Source: JAOUEA01 sp963825685 (lineage in GTDB: Bacteria; Actinomycetota; UBA4738; HRBIN12). From it: DNA of 64,000 nt. This document shows, piece after piece, positions 25,817 to 34,770 of the stretch. The stretch spans positions 62,001 through 126,000 of the forward strand of contig CAWGUD010000033.1 in the NCBI GenBank assembly GCA_963825685.1, read 5' to 3'. Under the pieces are notes generated by a model that saw nothing but the letters and a program-made list of their open reading frames with translations, made no database searches and was not told where the DNA came from. Each line of letters starts with the position of its first letter. Within the stretch, counting starts at the first letter, position 1. Made by a program: the position numbers and the translations under genes.

Positions 25817-26705
25817 GACCTACGTCGGGGAAGCCGGTCGGCTCGACGCCGTGATCGCCCGCCTCTCCGGTTCCACCCGGGCCGACGTGCAACGCGCGAT
25901 CGCCGACGGTCACGTCCTCGTCGACGGGGCGGTGCGCCCGAAGTCCTTCCGGCTGGAGGGCGGCGAGCGGCTCCAGGTCGAGATCCGGCCGAACGAACCG
26001 CTCGCGGCGGATGGCCCGCCGGTGCCGGTCCGCTTCGAGGACGCGCACCTGCTGGTGATCGCGAAACCGGCCGGCCTGATCACCCATCCCACGGAGCAGC
26101 GACGCACCGGCACCCTGGTGAATCGCCTGCTCGGCATGGGCCTCCCGCTGTCGGGCAACGGCGGTCCGCTGCGCCCCGGCATCGTGCACCGGCTCGATGC
26201 GGGCACCTCCGGGTTGATGCTCGTCGCGAAGACCGACGAGGCGCACGAGGCGCTCTCACAGATGATGCGGCGCCACGAGGTGCAACGCAGCTACCTTGCG
26301 CTCGTGCGCGGCCGGGTGGAGCACGAGACGTTCGCCGTCGACGCGCCCCTCGGCCGCCGGGCCGAGCGCATCGTCGTGGACCACAGCGAGGGCAGGACAG
26401 CCGAGACGGGGTTCGAGGTCCGCGAACGTCTGACCCGCGCGACACTCCTCGAGGCGACACCGCGCACCGGACGTACCCACCAGATCCGCGTGCACCTGCG
26501 CGCGATCGGGCATCCGATCCTCGGGGACCGTGCGTACGGGGGCGGCGGGGACGACGCGACCGCCCTCGGCCTGACGCGACCGTTCCTGCATTCGTGGCGG
26601 ATCGCGTTCGACCACCCGGTCACGGGGGAGCGCGTCGAGCTCGAGGAAGCCCTCCCCGACGACCTCGGCGGCGCCCTGGAGAGGGCCCGCGACCTGCAAC
26701 CTTGA
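25806..26705 (+). CDS. RluD-family pseudouridine synthase
   Basis: A 299-residue RluA/RluD family enzyme. An S4 RNA-binding domain (residues ~10-60, GRLDAVIARLSGSTRADVQRAI) precedes the catalytic domain with HRLDAGTSGLMLVAKT, where the Asp is the nucleophile, and RTGRTHQIRVHLRAIGHPILGD. It probably modifies uridines of 23S rRNA; the exact sites cannot be told from sequence. The adjacency lspA-rluD is widespread in bacteria. The ATG lies inside the end of lspA. Confidence 0.93.
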   Translation: MSAETYVGEAGRLDAVIARLSGSTRADVQRAIADGHVLVDGAVRPKSFRLEGGERLQVEIRPNEPLAADGPPVPVRFEDAHLLVIAKPAGLITHPTEQRRTGTLVNRLLGMGLPLSGNGGPLRPGIVHRLDAGTSGLMLVAKTDEAHEALSQMMRRHEVQRSYLALVRGRVEHETFAVDAPLGRRAERIVVDHSEGRTAETGFEVRERLTRATLLEATPRTGRTHQIRVHLRAIGHPILGDRAYGGGGDDATALGLTRPFLHSWRIAFDHPVTGERVELEEALPDDLGGALERARDLQP

Positions 26706-26730
26706 CGACCCCATGGGCCGGGCGTAGGTT
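26702..26730 (+). promoter_or_regulatory. Promoter of dnaE
   Basis: TTGACG (26702-26707) and TAGGTT (26725-26730) with a 17-base spacer. The -35 box overlaps the rluD stop codon. The predicted start gives a ~85-base leader before dnaE. Confidence 0.6.
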
Positions 26731-26820
26731 GGTCCTCCGCTCGAATCACACCGGTGTAGTTCTCCACAGCCGCCGGGGAAGCTGTGGATATCCGCCCCGC
26801 AAGGAGCTCGCACACCGCAC

Positions 26821-29800
26821 ATGACCGACCGCAGCGACGGCTTCGTCCACCTCCACGTGCACTCCGAGTACTCCCTGCTCGACGGGGCCGCTCGCATCGA
26901 AGCTCCCGCGTCGAACCCAGGGGCGCCCACGATCTTCAGCGAGGCGCAACGGCTCGGCATGCCTGCGGTCGCCGTCACCGACCACGGATCGATGTTCGGC
27001 ACGCTGCGCTTCTTCGAGGCGGCGAGGGCGGCCGGCGTGAAACCGATCATCGGCGTCGAGGCCTACGTCGCGCCCGGCTCGCGGTTCGATCGCAACCCGG
27101 GCGAGAGCGAGGAGAAGTACTACCACCTCACGCTCCTGGCCCGGAACGAGGCCGGCTACCGCAACCTCCTCAAGCTCGTCTCCGCGGCCTACCTCGAGGG
27201 CTTCTACCACCGCCCACGCATGGACAAGCAGCTCATGGCCGAGCACGCCGAGGGCATCACCTGCCTCTCGGGCTGCCTGTCGAGCGAGGTGTCCGTGCAG
27301 CTGCTGAACGGCCAGCAGGAGCGGGCCCGCCAGACCGCCTCGGAGTACCGCGACATCTTCGGGGCCGACGGCTTCTACATCGAGGTGCAGGACCACGGCA
27401 TCGGCGACCAGCGCAAGATCCTGAGGCAGCAGTTCGATCTCGGGCGCGACCTCGGCATCCCGGTCGTGGCGACGAACGACCTGCACTACACGCTCAAGGA
27501 GGACGCGAAGCCGCACGACGTGCTGCTCTGCATCCAGCAGCAGAAGGTGCAGACCGACCTGAAGCGGCTGCGCTTCGACGCCGACGAGTTCTACCTGAAG
27601 AGCGCCGAGGAGATGCGCCACGTGTTCGCCGAGGCGCCCGAGGCCTGCGACAACACCCTCACGATCGCCGAGAGCGTCGAGCTCGACCTCGTCTACGGCG
27701 ATCGCGCACCCGCCGACCAGCGCTACCACCTGCCGCGGTTCGAGACGCCCGGGGGTCTCGACCGAGACACCTACCTGCGCCAGCTCGTCGACGACGGCGC
27801 CGCGGCCCGCTACGGCGAGATCACGCCCGAGATCCGCGAGAGGATCGACCACGAGCTCGGCGTGATCACCAGCATGGGCTTCGGGGGCTACTTCCTGATC
27901 GTGTGGGACCTGATCCGGCACGCCCGCGACCAGGGCATCCGTGTGGGCCCGGGACGCGGATCGGCGGCGGGGTCGGTCGTGAGCTACGCGCTGCGCATCA
28001 CCGACCTCGATCCGCTGCGCTACGGGCTGTTGTTCGAGCGGTTCCTGAACCCCGAACGCATCCAGATGCCCGACATCGACATGGACTTCGACGAGCGCCG
28101 CCGCGACGAGGTGATCCGGTACGCGACCGAGAAGTACGGGGCCGATCACGTCGCGCAGATCGTCACGTTCCAGACGATCAAGGGGAAGCAGGGCATCCGC
28201 GACGCCGCGCGCGTGCTCGGGTTCCCGCCGGTGGTCGGCGATCGTCTCTGCAAGATGTATCCGCCGGCGGTGATGGGCCGCGACTACCCGATCGAGGACG
28301 CCCTCAAGCTCTCGCCCGACCTGGCGAACGCGTACGAGCGCGAGCCGGAGGCCAAGGAGATCGTCGAGACGGCGCGGGCCCTCGAGGGGCTGCGCCGCGA
28401 GGACTCCGTGCACGCGGCCGGCGTCGTGATCGGCGACGCGCCGCTCGTGAACTACCTGCCGCTGAAGCTCTCGAAGGACTCTCGAGACGATTCCAAGAAG
28501 GTCGTGACCCAGTTCGATATGAACGGGGTCGAGGCGCTCGGCCTGCTGAAGATGGACTTCCTCGGCCTGCGGAACCTCTCGGTGATCGAGGACACCCTGC
28601 GACACCTGCGCGCCCGCGGGGTCGAGCTCGACATCGACCACGTGGCGCTCGACGACCCCGAGACCTACGCGATGCTGCAGCGCGCCGAGACCACGGGCGT
28701 GTTCCAGATGGAATCGGCGGGCATGCGCAACCTGATCAAGGTCCTCAAGCCCGACCGTTTCGAGGACCTGATGGCCCTCGTGGCCCTCTACCGACCCGGG
28801 CCGCTGAACAACGGCCTGCACACCGAGTACGCCGAGCGCAAGCACGGCCGGCGCCAGGTCACCTATCCGCACGACGACCTCGAACCGATCCTGCGCGACA
28901 CGTACGGCGTGATGATCTACCAGGAACAGGTGATGCAGGTGGCGGTGGCGCTCGCCGGCTTCTCGATGGGCGAGGCCGACACCCTGCGCAAGGCGATGGG
29001 CAAGAAGAAGCTCGACGTGCTCATGCCCTTCAAGGAGAAGTTCATCGCCGGCGCCGTCGACAAGGGCTATCCGCGCACGCTCGCGGCCGACATGTTCGAC
29101 ATGATCGTGCCGTTCGCCGACTACGGCTTCAACGCCTCGCACGCCTGCGCGTACGGCTACGTGGCCTACCAGACGGCGTACCTGATGGCCCACCACCCGG
29201 TCGAGTACATGGCGGCGATCCTGACCTCGGTCAAGGACGACAAGGATCGCAAGCCCTACTACCTCTACGCGTGCCGCGGCATGGACATCGAGGTGCTGCC
29301 CCCCGACGTGAACGAGTCCGAGACCGACTTCGCCCCGGCGCCCGGCGGCGTGCCCGCGATCCGCTACGGGCTGTCCGCGGTGCGCAACGTGGGGGAGGGA
29401 GCCGTCACGAAGATCATCGAGGCGCGCCGCGCCGAGGGAGCCTTCACGTCGTTCTCGGACTTCTGCAGGAAGGTCGACCCGGGGGTGCTGACGAAGCGCG
29501 TGCTCGAATCGCTCGCGCAGGCGGGCGCGTTCGGCTCGCTCGGCTACACGCGCCAGGGCCTCCTGCAGGCCCAGGACAAGGTCTCGGGGCCGATCCTCGC
29601 CGAGCGCAAGGCCGAGGAGGCCGGCCAGTTCTCGCTCTTCGGCGCGGGTGACGACACATCGGCGGCGGGAGCGATCGACGAGTCCGTGCTCGAGGCGGAG
29701 GAGTTCGACAAGCGCACGCTCCTTCGGCTCGAGAAGGAGATGCTCGGACAGTTCGTCACCGACCACCCCCTGCTCGAGGTCCGCGACGTGCTCTCGTCGA

Positions 29801-30408
29801 AGTGCTCGCACGAGATCGCCGACCTCGATGCGCTCGGCGACGGCGACCTCGTCACGATCGGCGGCATCATCGGGGCCGTCGCCCGCAAGTACACGAAGCG
29901 CGGTGAGCCGTACGCGCAGTTCCGCCTCGAGGGCCTGGCGGGCGGCGTCAACGTGGTGGCGTTCCCGAACGTGTACGAGGCCGTGCCCGGCATGATCGAG
30001 ACCGATCGCATCGTGCTCGCCGTCGGCCGCATCGACCTGCGCGGTCGCGAGCTGCAGATCCGGGCGACCGAGGTCCGCGAACCCGACCTGGGCGGCGCGT
30101 CGCCGATCGCCGCGGTGCCCGATGCGGTCGTCGTCGACCTGCCCGCGGCGGCCTGCACACCCTCGGTCCTCGCCAAGCTCAAGGATCTCTTCGAGGCCCA
30201 TCCCGGCGGAGCCCCCGTCCGGGTGCGGTTCCTGTCCTCGGGTGGTGTGACCCCGTTGGAGCTCGGCACGTACCGGGTGCACCCCGGTGGCCCGCTCCTG
30301 GGTGAGCTCCGGTCGTTGCTCGGCGGCGACGCCGCGCGGGTCGAGCGCGATCCGGCGGCCGACCCCGAGGGCAGTGCGCCGGCCCTCCGCTCGTCCGGCC
30401 TCGTCTAG
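26821..30408 (+). CDS. dnaE: DNA polymerase III alpha subunit DnaE
   Basis: A 1195-residue replicative polymerase of normal DnaE1 length. The N-terminal PHP domain (HVHSEYSLLDGAARI, VTDHGSMFG) is followed by the palm with the catalytic pair in MPDIDMDFDERRR (near residue 417) and the third Asp region KMDFLGLRNLSVIEDTL (near 578). The fingers stretch IYQEQVMQVA, the NASHACAYGYVAYQTAYL segment, tandem HhH and a C-terminal OB domain (LVTIGGIIGAVARKYTKRG) follow. The last ~100 residues are the tau-binding region. Its TAG forms part of a CTAG shared with the convergent LON-domain gene. Confidence 0.97.
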   Translation: MTDRSDGFVHLHVHSEYSLLDGAARIEAPASNPGAPTIFSEAQRLGMPAVAVTDHGSMFGTLRFFEAARAAGVKPIIGVEAYVAPGSRFDRNPGESEEKYYHLTLLARNEAGYRNLLKLVSAAYLEGFYHRPRMDKQLMAEHAEGITCLSGCLSSEVSVQLLNGQQERARQTASEYRDIFGADGFYIEVQDHGIGDQRKILRQQFDLGRDLGIPVVATNDLHYTLKEDAKPHDVLLCIQQQKVQTDLKRLRFDADEFYLKSAEEMRHVFAEAPEACDNTLTIAESVELDLVYGDRAPADQRYHLPRFETPGGLDRDTYLRQLVDDGAAARYGEITPEIRERIDHELGVITSMGFGGYFLIVWDLIRHARDQGIRVGPGRGSAAGSVVSYALRITDLDPLRYGLLFERFLNPERIQMPDIDMDFDERRRDEVIRYATEKYGADHVAQIVTFQTIKGKQGIRDAARVLGFPPVVGDRLCKMYPPAVMGRDYPIEDALKLSPDLANAYEREPEAKEIVETARALEGLRREDSVHAAGVVIGDAPLVNYLPLKLSKDSRDDSKKVVTQFDMNGVEALGLLKMDFLGLRNLSVIEDTLRHLRARGVELDIDHVALDDPETYAMLQRAETTGVFQMESAGMRNLIKVLKPDRFEDLMALVALYRPGPLNNGLHTEYAERKHGRRQVTYPHDDLEPILRDTYGVMIYQEQVMQVAVALAGFSMGEADTLRKAMGKKKLDVLMPFKEKFIAGAVDKGYPRTLAADMFDMIVPFADYGFNASHACAYGYVAYQTAYLMAHHPVEYMAAILTSVKDDKDRKPYYLYACRGMDIEVLPPDVNESETDFAPAPGGVPAIRYGLSAVRNVGEGAVTKIIEARRAEGAFTSFSDFCRKVDPGVLTKRVLESLAQAGAFGSLGYTRQGLLQAQDKVSGPILAERKAEEAGQFSLFGAGDDTSAAGAIDESVLEAEEFDKRTLLRLEKEMLGQFVTDHPLLEVRDVLSSKCSHEIADLDALGDGDLVTIGGIIGAVARKYTKRGEPYAQFRLEGLAGGVNVVAFPNVYEAVPGMIETDRIVLAVGRIDLRGRELQIRATEVREPDLGGASPIAAVPDAVVVDLPAAACTPSVLAKLKDLFEAHPGGAPVRVRFLSSGGVTPLELGTYRVHPGGPLLGELRSLLGGDAARVERDPAADPEGSAPALRSSGLV

Positions 30409-31029
30409 TTGGGGCTCACGTCGAGGCCGGCGCCGCCCACCCCGGCGCCGAGCGCGCGCACCAGGGCCGTCTCGTGCCGGAAGATGCCGCGCACCGCGGC
30501 GAGCCGGTCACCCGCGCCGGCCAGCTCCAGCAGCGACTGATGCGTCGGCACGAGGGCGGGGGTTGCCGCGGCGAGCACGTAGCTCGCGGCCACGGGGTCG
30601 TGGGGGACCGAGGCGACCTGCCCGAGCGGGTTCACCCGTGACGGACAGGTACGCGGAGAGCGCGTCGGCGGCGGCCTCGACGTCGTCGGTGCCGGCGCCC
30701 CCCTCGTCGGGGAAGAGCTCGACCTGCCAGATCGGGTACGGGTCCTCACGACTCGGCGCGATCAACGCGACGCGGTCCCGGCCGACGATGCGCAGGCGGT
30801 GCGAACCGTCCTCGTCGCGATCGTGGGCCTCGATCGCAACCGTGACGCCGACGCGGTGAGGCTCGTAGGAACCGCCCACCTCCTGCCCGTGGAGGATCGC
30901 GACCACGGCGAACGTGCCCGCAGGGAGCACGTCGTCCATCAGGGCACGGTAGCGGGGCTCGAAGACCCGCAGGCCCATCGCCTGACCGGGGAACAACACG
31001 GTGTGCAGCGCGAAGACGGGCATCTCCAT
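30405..31029 (-). CDS. LON substrate-binding domain protein (frame break near 30636)
   Basis: A stand-alone LON N-terminal (LonSB) domain protein of about 207 residues after correction. MPVFALHTVLFPGQAMGLRVFEPRYRALMDDVL is typical, as is GVTVAIEAHDRDEDGSHRLRIVGRDR. The reading frame shifts by +1 near 30636 (ACG[G]GTGAAC). The remainder (VNPLGQVASVPHDPVAASYVLAAA, QSLLELAGAGDRLAAVRGIFRHE) is the helical half of the domain. No protease or ATPase domain is attached; the function of free LonSB proteins is not known. Start may be at 31029 or 31023. It is convergent with dnaE and divergent to the HisA-like gene. Confidence 0.82.
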
Positions 31030-31056
31030 GCACCCATGATGCCAGCGCACGGCCGA

Positions 31057-31062
31057 TAGGGT
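31057..31062 (+). promoter_or_regulatory. -10 box TAGGGT of the HisA-like/trp cluster
   Basis: TAGGGT ends seven bases before the ATG at 31070, predicting a leaderless mRNA. It lies in the 40-base gap to the divergent LON-domain gene. Confidence 0.5.
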
Positions 31063-31069
31063 TCCCACG

Positions 31070-31821
31070 ATGGGTTTCGAGGTGATCCCCGCGATCGACG
31101 TCTCCGGCGGACGGCTCGCGTCCTACTCGCCCGCGGGGCCCGTCCCCGAGGGCGCGTTCGACGGCGACCCGCTCGCCGCAGCCGGTGACTACGCCGCAGC
31201 GGGAGCGCGATGGGTGCACGTCGTCGACCTGGACCTCGCGTTCGACGGCCTCGCGCGCAACCTCGACGTCGTGCGCGCGATCGTGGCGCTCGGTGTGCGC
31301 GTGCAGGCGAGCGGGGGCATCCGCACGATCGCCCACGCGCACGCGGCGCTCGACGCTGGCGCCGCTCGCGTCGTGCTGGGATCGGGCGCGCTCGCAGAGG
31401 AAGCCGGCGCCCTCGACGCGATCGAGCGCTTCAGCGGCCGGATCGTCGTCGGCATCGAGGTGCGACGGTGGTCGCATCCGATCGCGGGGAGCCGACGGCG
31501 TTGATCTCCCGCTCGCCGAAACCCTGGGCTGGCTGGTGGCCGGGGGCGCGCCGGCGTTCCTGGTGACCGCGGTCGCCCGGGTCGGAAGCCTCATGGGTCC
31601 CGACGTCGCGGTGGTCAAGCGGGTCATCCGGGCGGGTCGTCCGGTGATCGCCGCGGGCGGCATCTCCAGCGTCGAGGACCTCGAGGCCCTCCGTGCGTCG
31701 GGCGCCTCCGGCGCCGTCGTGGGACGAGCCGCCCTCGCGGGTGGGCTCGATCTCGAGGGAGCCCTGCGCCTCGGCTGGGGTGAGCGGGGGATTGAGCGGG
31801 GTGCGGCGGACCTGTCGGTAG
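31070..31821 (+). CDS. HisA/TrpF-like (beta/alpha)8-barrel isomerase homologue (frame-broken)
   Basis: A HisA-fold protein placed before trpC-trpB-trpA. VIPAIDVSGGRLASY, VHVVDLDLAFDG, QASGGIRTIAHAHAALDAGAARVVLGSGAL and PVIAAGGISSVEDLEALRASGASGAVVGRAAL match HisA/PriA. Barrel phosphate-binding loops (SGGI, AGGI) are kept. The two other catalytic-loop positions differ: GIEVR stands where HisA/PriA have GLDVR, and VTAVARVGS where they have VTDIxRDGT. A +1 shift lies near 31463. Nothing stops the second frame until within trpC, so the end at TAG 31819-31821 assumes another +1 shift and is uncertain. It could serve as TrpF/PriA or be a diverged paralogue. Confidence 0.7.
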
Positions 31822-31824
31822 ACT
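31819..31824 (+). promoter_or_regulatory. -10 box TAGACT before trpC
   Basis: TAGACT ends ten bases before the trpC ATG, without a ribosome-binding site. It could start a separate, nearly leaderless trpCBA transcript. The only -35-like hexamer (TTGAGC 31792-31797) is too far upstream, so this is weak. Confidence 0.35.
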
Positions 31825-31834
31825 CGCTGGCTCG

Positions 31835-32644
31835 ATGGGCTTCCTCACCGACTTCGTCTCCGCGGTTCGACGCGACCTCCGCGAGCACCCCCTCGACGAG
31901 GGGGCTCTCCTGGCCCGCGCGCAGGCTCGGCCCCCCGCCCGAGGGTTCGTCGCCGCGCTGCGCGAGCGGACGCCGGCGCTGATCGCCGAGATCAAGCGCG
32001 CCTCGCCGAGCGCCGGCTCGATCGCCGACGATGCCGATCCGATCTCCCAGGCGGTTGCCTACGCCGACGCAGGCGCCGCGGCGATCTCGGTGCTGACCGA
32101 GCCACGCCACTTCCATGGGTCGCTCTCCGACCTCGACGCCGCGCGGGTGAGCGTGCAGGTACCGTTGCTGCGCAAGGACTTCCTGGTTCACCCGGCGCAG
32201 GTGATCGAGGCGCGCGCACACGGCGCCGACGCCGTGCTGCTGATCACGGCGGCGCTCACCGACGACGAGCTCGCGGCGATGCTCGCGATCGCCGGAGATC
32301 TCGGCATGGGTGCCCTCGTCGAGACCCACGCCGCCGATGAGCTCGAGCGCGCGATCGCGAGCGGCGCCGAGGTGATCGGGGTCAACGCTCGCGACCTCGA
32401 GTCCCTCGAGGTCGACGTCGCGGGCGCGCTCGAGCTCATGCGACGCGTCCCCGGCGAGCGGGTCGCCGTCTTCGAGTCGGGCGTGAGGACCCGAGCCGAC
32501 GTCGACGCCGCCGTCGACGCCGGGGCGTCTGCCATCCTGGTGGGCGAGGCCCTGATGCGCGCCGCCGATCCGCGCGCCGCCGTGCGCGAGCTCATCGGAG
32601 GTTCCGCCCACGATCCGAACGACGAGGAGACCAGACCGGCATGA
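31835..32644 (+). CDS. trpC: Indole-3-glycerol phosphate synthase TrpC
   Basis: A 269-residue TIM-barrel enzyme closing the indole ring from CdRP. The catalytic lysines are in LIAEIKRASPSAG and LLRKDFLVHP; the other active-site regions DAVLLITAAL, LVETHAADELERA, IGVNARDL and VFESGVRTRADV are conserved. The ATG overlaps nothing upstream if the HisA-like gene ends at 31821. The stop overlaps the trpB ATG by four bases (ATGA), so trpC, trpB and trpA are one unit. Confidence 0.95.
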   Translation: MGFLTDFVSAVRRDLREHPLDEGALLARAQARPPARGFVAALRERTPALIAEIKRASPSAGSIADDADPISQAVAYADAGAAAISVLTEPRHFHGSLSDLDAARVSVQVPLLRKDFLVHPAQVIEARAHGADAVLLITAALTDDELAAMLAIAGDLGMGALVETHAADELERAIASGAEVIGVNARDLESLEVDVAGALELMRRVPGERVAVFESGVRTRADVDAAVDAGASAILVGEALMRAADPRAAVRELIGGSAHDPNDEETRPA

Positions 32645-33852
32645 GTCCCGACACCGCGACGTCACCCCTGCCGACCGTGCCCGACGAGCGTGGACGCTTC
32701 GGCGACTACGGGGGCCGGTACGTGCCCGAGGTGCTGATCCCCGCGCTCGACGAGCTCGCGGACGCCTGGGCGCGCCTGCGCGACGATCCGGGGTTCCGCG
32801 GCGAGCTCGGCGCGCTCAGCCGCGACTTCGTCGGACGTCCGACGCCGATCACCCACGCTGCCCGCCTCTCGGCCGAGCTCGGGTACGACGTCTGGTTGAA
32901 GCGCGAGGACCTCGCCCACACGGGAGCCCACAAGATCAACAACGCGCTCGGTCAGGCGCTGCTCGCCACGCGACTCGGGAAGCGGCGCATCATCGCCGAG
33001 ACCGGCGCCGGACAGCACGGGGTGGCCGCCGCCACGGCGTGCGCCCTGCTCGGGCTCCCGTGTGTCGTCTACATGGGCGAGGAGGACACGCACCGCCAGG
33101 CGCCGAACGTCGCGCGCATGAAGCTGCTCGGCGCCGAGGTCGTGCCCGTCACCGCCGGCACGAAGACCCTGAAGGAAGCCGTGAACGAGGCGCTGCGCGA
33201 CTGGGCGGCAACGGTCACCGACACCCACTACATCATCGGGTCGGTGGTGGGGCCTCACCCGTTCCCGCAGCTCGTTCGCGACCTGCAGCGGGTGATCGGC
33301 GACGAGGCCCGAGCCCAGTACGCCGAGCGACTGGGCGGCGATCCCGAGGTCGTCGTGGCATGCGTGGGCGGAGGGTCCAACGCGATCGGCATGTTCACGG
33401 CGTTCGTCGGCACCCCCGGCGTGCGGCTGATCGGGGTGGAGGCGGGCGGCCGAGGCATGAACCTGGGGGAGCACTGCTCCTCGATCACCCAGGGGCAGCC
33501 GGGCGTGCTGCACGGCGCGATGATGTACCTGCTGCAGGACGCCGAGGGGCAGATCGTCGAGACCCACTCGATCTCGGCCGGCCTCGACTACCCGGGCGTG
33601 GGGCCCGAGCACGCGTGGCTGCACGACGAGGGGCTCGCGGAGTACGTGAGCGCCTCCGACGAGGACGCGCTCGCCGGCTTCCAGGCGCTCGCGCGCACCG
33701 AGGGCATCCTGCCGGCGTTGGAGCCCGCCCACGTGATCGGCTGGCTGCTGCACCGCCCCCTGCCGGAGGGCACCCGGGTCCTCGTCTGCCTCTCGGGCCG
33801 GGGCGACAAGGACCTCGACACCGTGCTCGCGGCGCTGGGGTCCCGCGCCTGA
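32641..33852 (+). CDS. trpB: Tryptophan synthase beta chain TrpB
   Basis: A 403-residue PLP enzyme joining indole and serine. The PLP lysine is in LAHTGAHKINNALGQALLA; ETGAGQHGVAAATACALLG carries the catalytic Glu, GGGSNAIGMFTAF binds the PLP phosphate, and GLDYPGVGPEHAWL closes the COMM domain region. It is the TrpB1 type, which works with TrpA. It overlaps trpC by four bases and trpA by one. Confidence 0.96.
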   Translation: MSPDTATSPLPTVPDERGRFGDYGGRYVPEVLIPALDELADAWARLRDDPGFRGELGALSRDFVGRPTPITHAARLSAELGYDVWLKREDLAHTGAHKINNALGQALLATRLGKRRIIAETGAGQHGVAAATACALLGLPCVVYMGEEDTHRQAPNVARMKLLGAEVVPVTAGTKTLKEAVNEALRDWAATVTDTHYIIGSVVGPHPFPQLVRDLQRVIGDEARAQYAERLGGDPEVVVACVGGGSNAIGMFTAFVGTPGVRLIGVEAGGRGMNLGEHCSSITQGQPGVLHGAMMYLLQDAEGQIVETHSISAGLDYPGVGPEHAWLHDEGLAEYVSASDEDALAGFQALARTEGILPALEPAHVIGWLLHRPLPEGTRVLVCLSGRGDKDLDTVLAALGSRA

Positions 33853-34625
33853 TGGGCGCCCTGGAGACCGCGCTCCGGGCGCGTCGCGACCTCGGTGGAC
33901 GTTCGTTCGTCCCCTACCTGACGGGCGGCTACCCGGGTGTCGATGCGGCCCTGCTCCGCGCGGTGGCCGACGCCGGCGCCGACGCGATCGAGGTGGGGGT
34001 GCCTCACTCCGACCCGGTGATGGACGGGGGAGTGATCCAGGAGGCGTCCTCGGCCGCGCTCGCGGCCGGCACCCGTCCGTCCGACGTGCTCGCGACGATC
34101 CGCGACGCCGCGCTCGACATCCCCGTCGCCGTGATGACCTACGTGAATCCCGTGCTCCGCCGCGGGATCGAGGCGTTCCTGGACGAGGCGCGCGACGCGG
34201 GCGTCGCAGGCATCATCGTGCCGGACCTGCCGGTCGACGAGGCCGAGGCGTTCGACGCGGCCTGTGCGGCCAAGGGCATCGACGCCGTCCTGCTGGCCGC
34301 CCCCGGGGCCGCCCCCTCGCGGCTGGCCGAGATCGGCGCCAGGTCGCGTGGGTTCGTGTACTGCGTGGCGACCTACGGCGTCACCGGAGCACGAGATGCG
34401 CTGGGCGGCAGTGCTCGGGAGCTGGTCTCCGCCCTCCGCCCCCTCACCGACCTGCCCCTCCTGGTGGGGGTCGGGATCGGCACCCCCGATCAGGCGCGCC
34501 AGGCCGGCGAGTTCGCCGACGGCGTGATCGTCGGCAGCGCCTTGATGGCCCGGCTGGTGCAGGGCGACCGCGGCGGCATGCTCGATCTGGCGCGATCGTT
34601 CCGCGAGGCCCTCCCACCCGACTGA
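33852..34625 (+). CDS. trpA: Tryptophan synthase alpha chain TrpA
   Basis: A 257-residue TIM barrel that splits indole-3-glycerol phosphate. The catalytic Glu and Asp lie in AIEVGVPHSDPVMDGGVIQ; the usual PFSDPxADG is here PHSDPVMDG, keeping the Asp. MTYVNPVLRRG, VPDLPVDEA, LLAAPGAAPSRLAEI and VATYGVTGARD are typical. The ATG at 33852 shares one base with the trpB stop. It closes the trp cluster; no trpE, trpD, trpG or trpF lie in the window. Confidence 0.95.
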   Translation: MGALETALRARRDLGGRSFVPYLTGGYPGVDAALLRAVADAGADAIEVGVPHSDPVMDGGVIQEASSAALAAGTRPSDVLATIRDAALDIPVAVMTYVNPVLRRGIEAFLDEARDAGVAGIIVPDLPVDEAEAFDAACAAKGIDAVLLAAPGAAPSRLAEIGARSRGFVYCVATYGVTGARDALGGSARELVSALRPLTDLPLLVGVGIGTPDQARQAGEFADGVIVGSALMARLVQGDRGGMLDLARSFREALPPD

Positions 34626-34627
34626 TC

Positions 34628-34665
34628 GGTCCCCGGGCCGAGGTGGCGGGCATCCCGAGGGGACC
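34628..34665 (+). terminator. Candidate terminator hairpin after trpA
   Basis: GGTCCCC (34628-34634) pairs with GGGGACC (34659-34665). An inner GGG/CCC extends the stem across a GA bulge. There is no T tract. It begins two bases after the trpA stop and precedes the promoter region of the Liv operon. Confidence 0.4.
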
Positions 34666-34770
34666 CGTCGAACGTATGCACGTGCAGGCCGATCCGACGG
34701 AGCGGTTGGCTTGGAGGGACGGGATGTGATACCAACACGCGTCCCGAAGCACTCAAGGGAAGGGGGCCCG

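Noticed and set aside
26746..30282. An open frame of over 1100 codons antisense to dnaE
   Set aside because: It mirrors the codon structure of dnaE in GC-rich DNA, is Arg/Val/His/Asp-biased and has no recognisable domain. Similar long shadows lie antisense to ftsI/murE (5869-7434), rsmH-ftsL (2893-4506), ileS (20996-22882) and polA (51598-53364).
34706..34733. Possible promoter TTGGCT...GATACC upstream of the Liv binding protein
   Set aside because: Both hexamers are weak and the spacing is ambiguous, so it was not listed as a feature.
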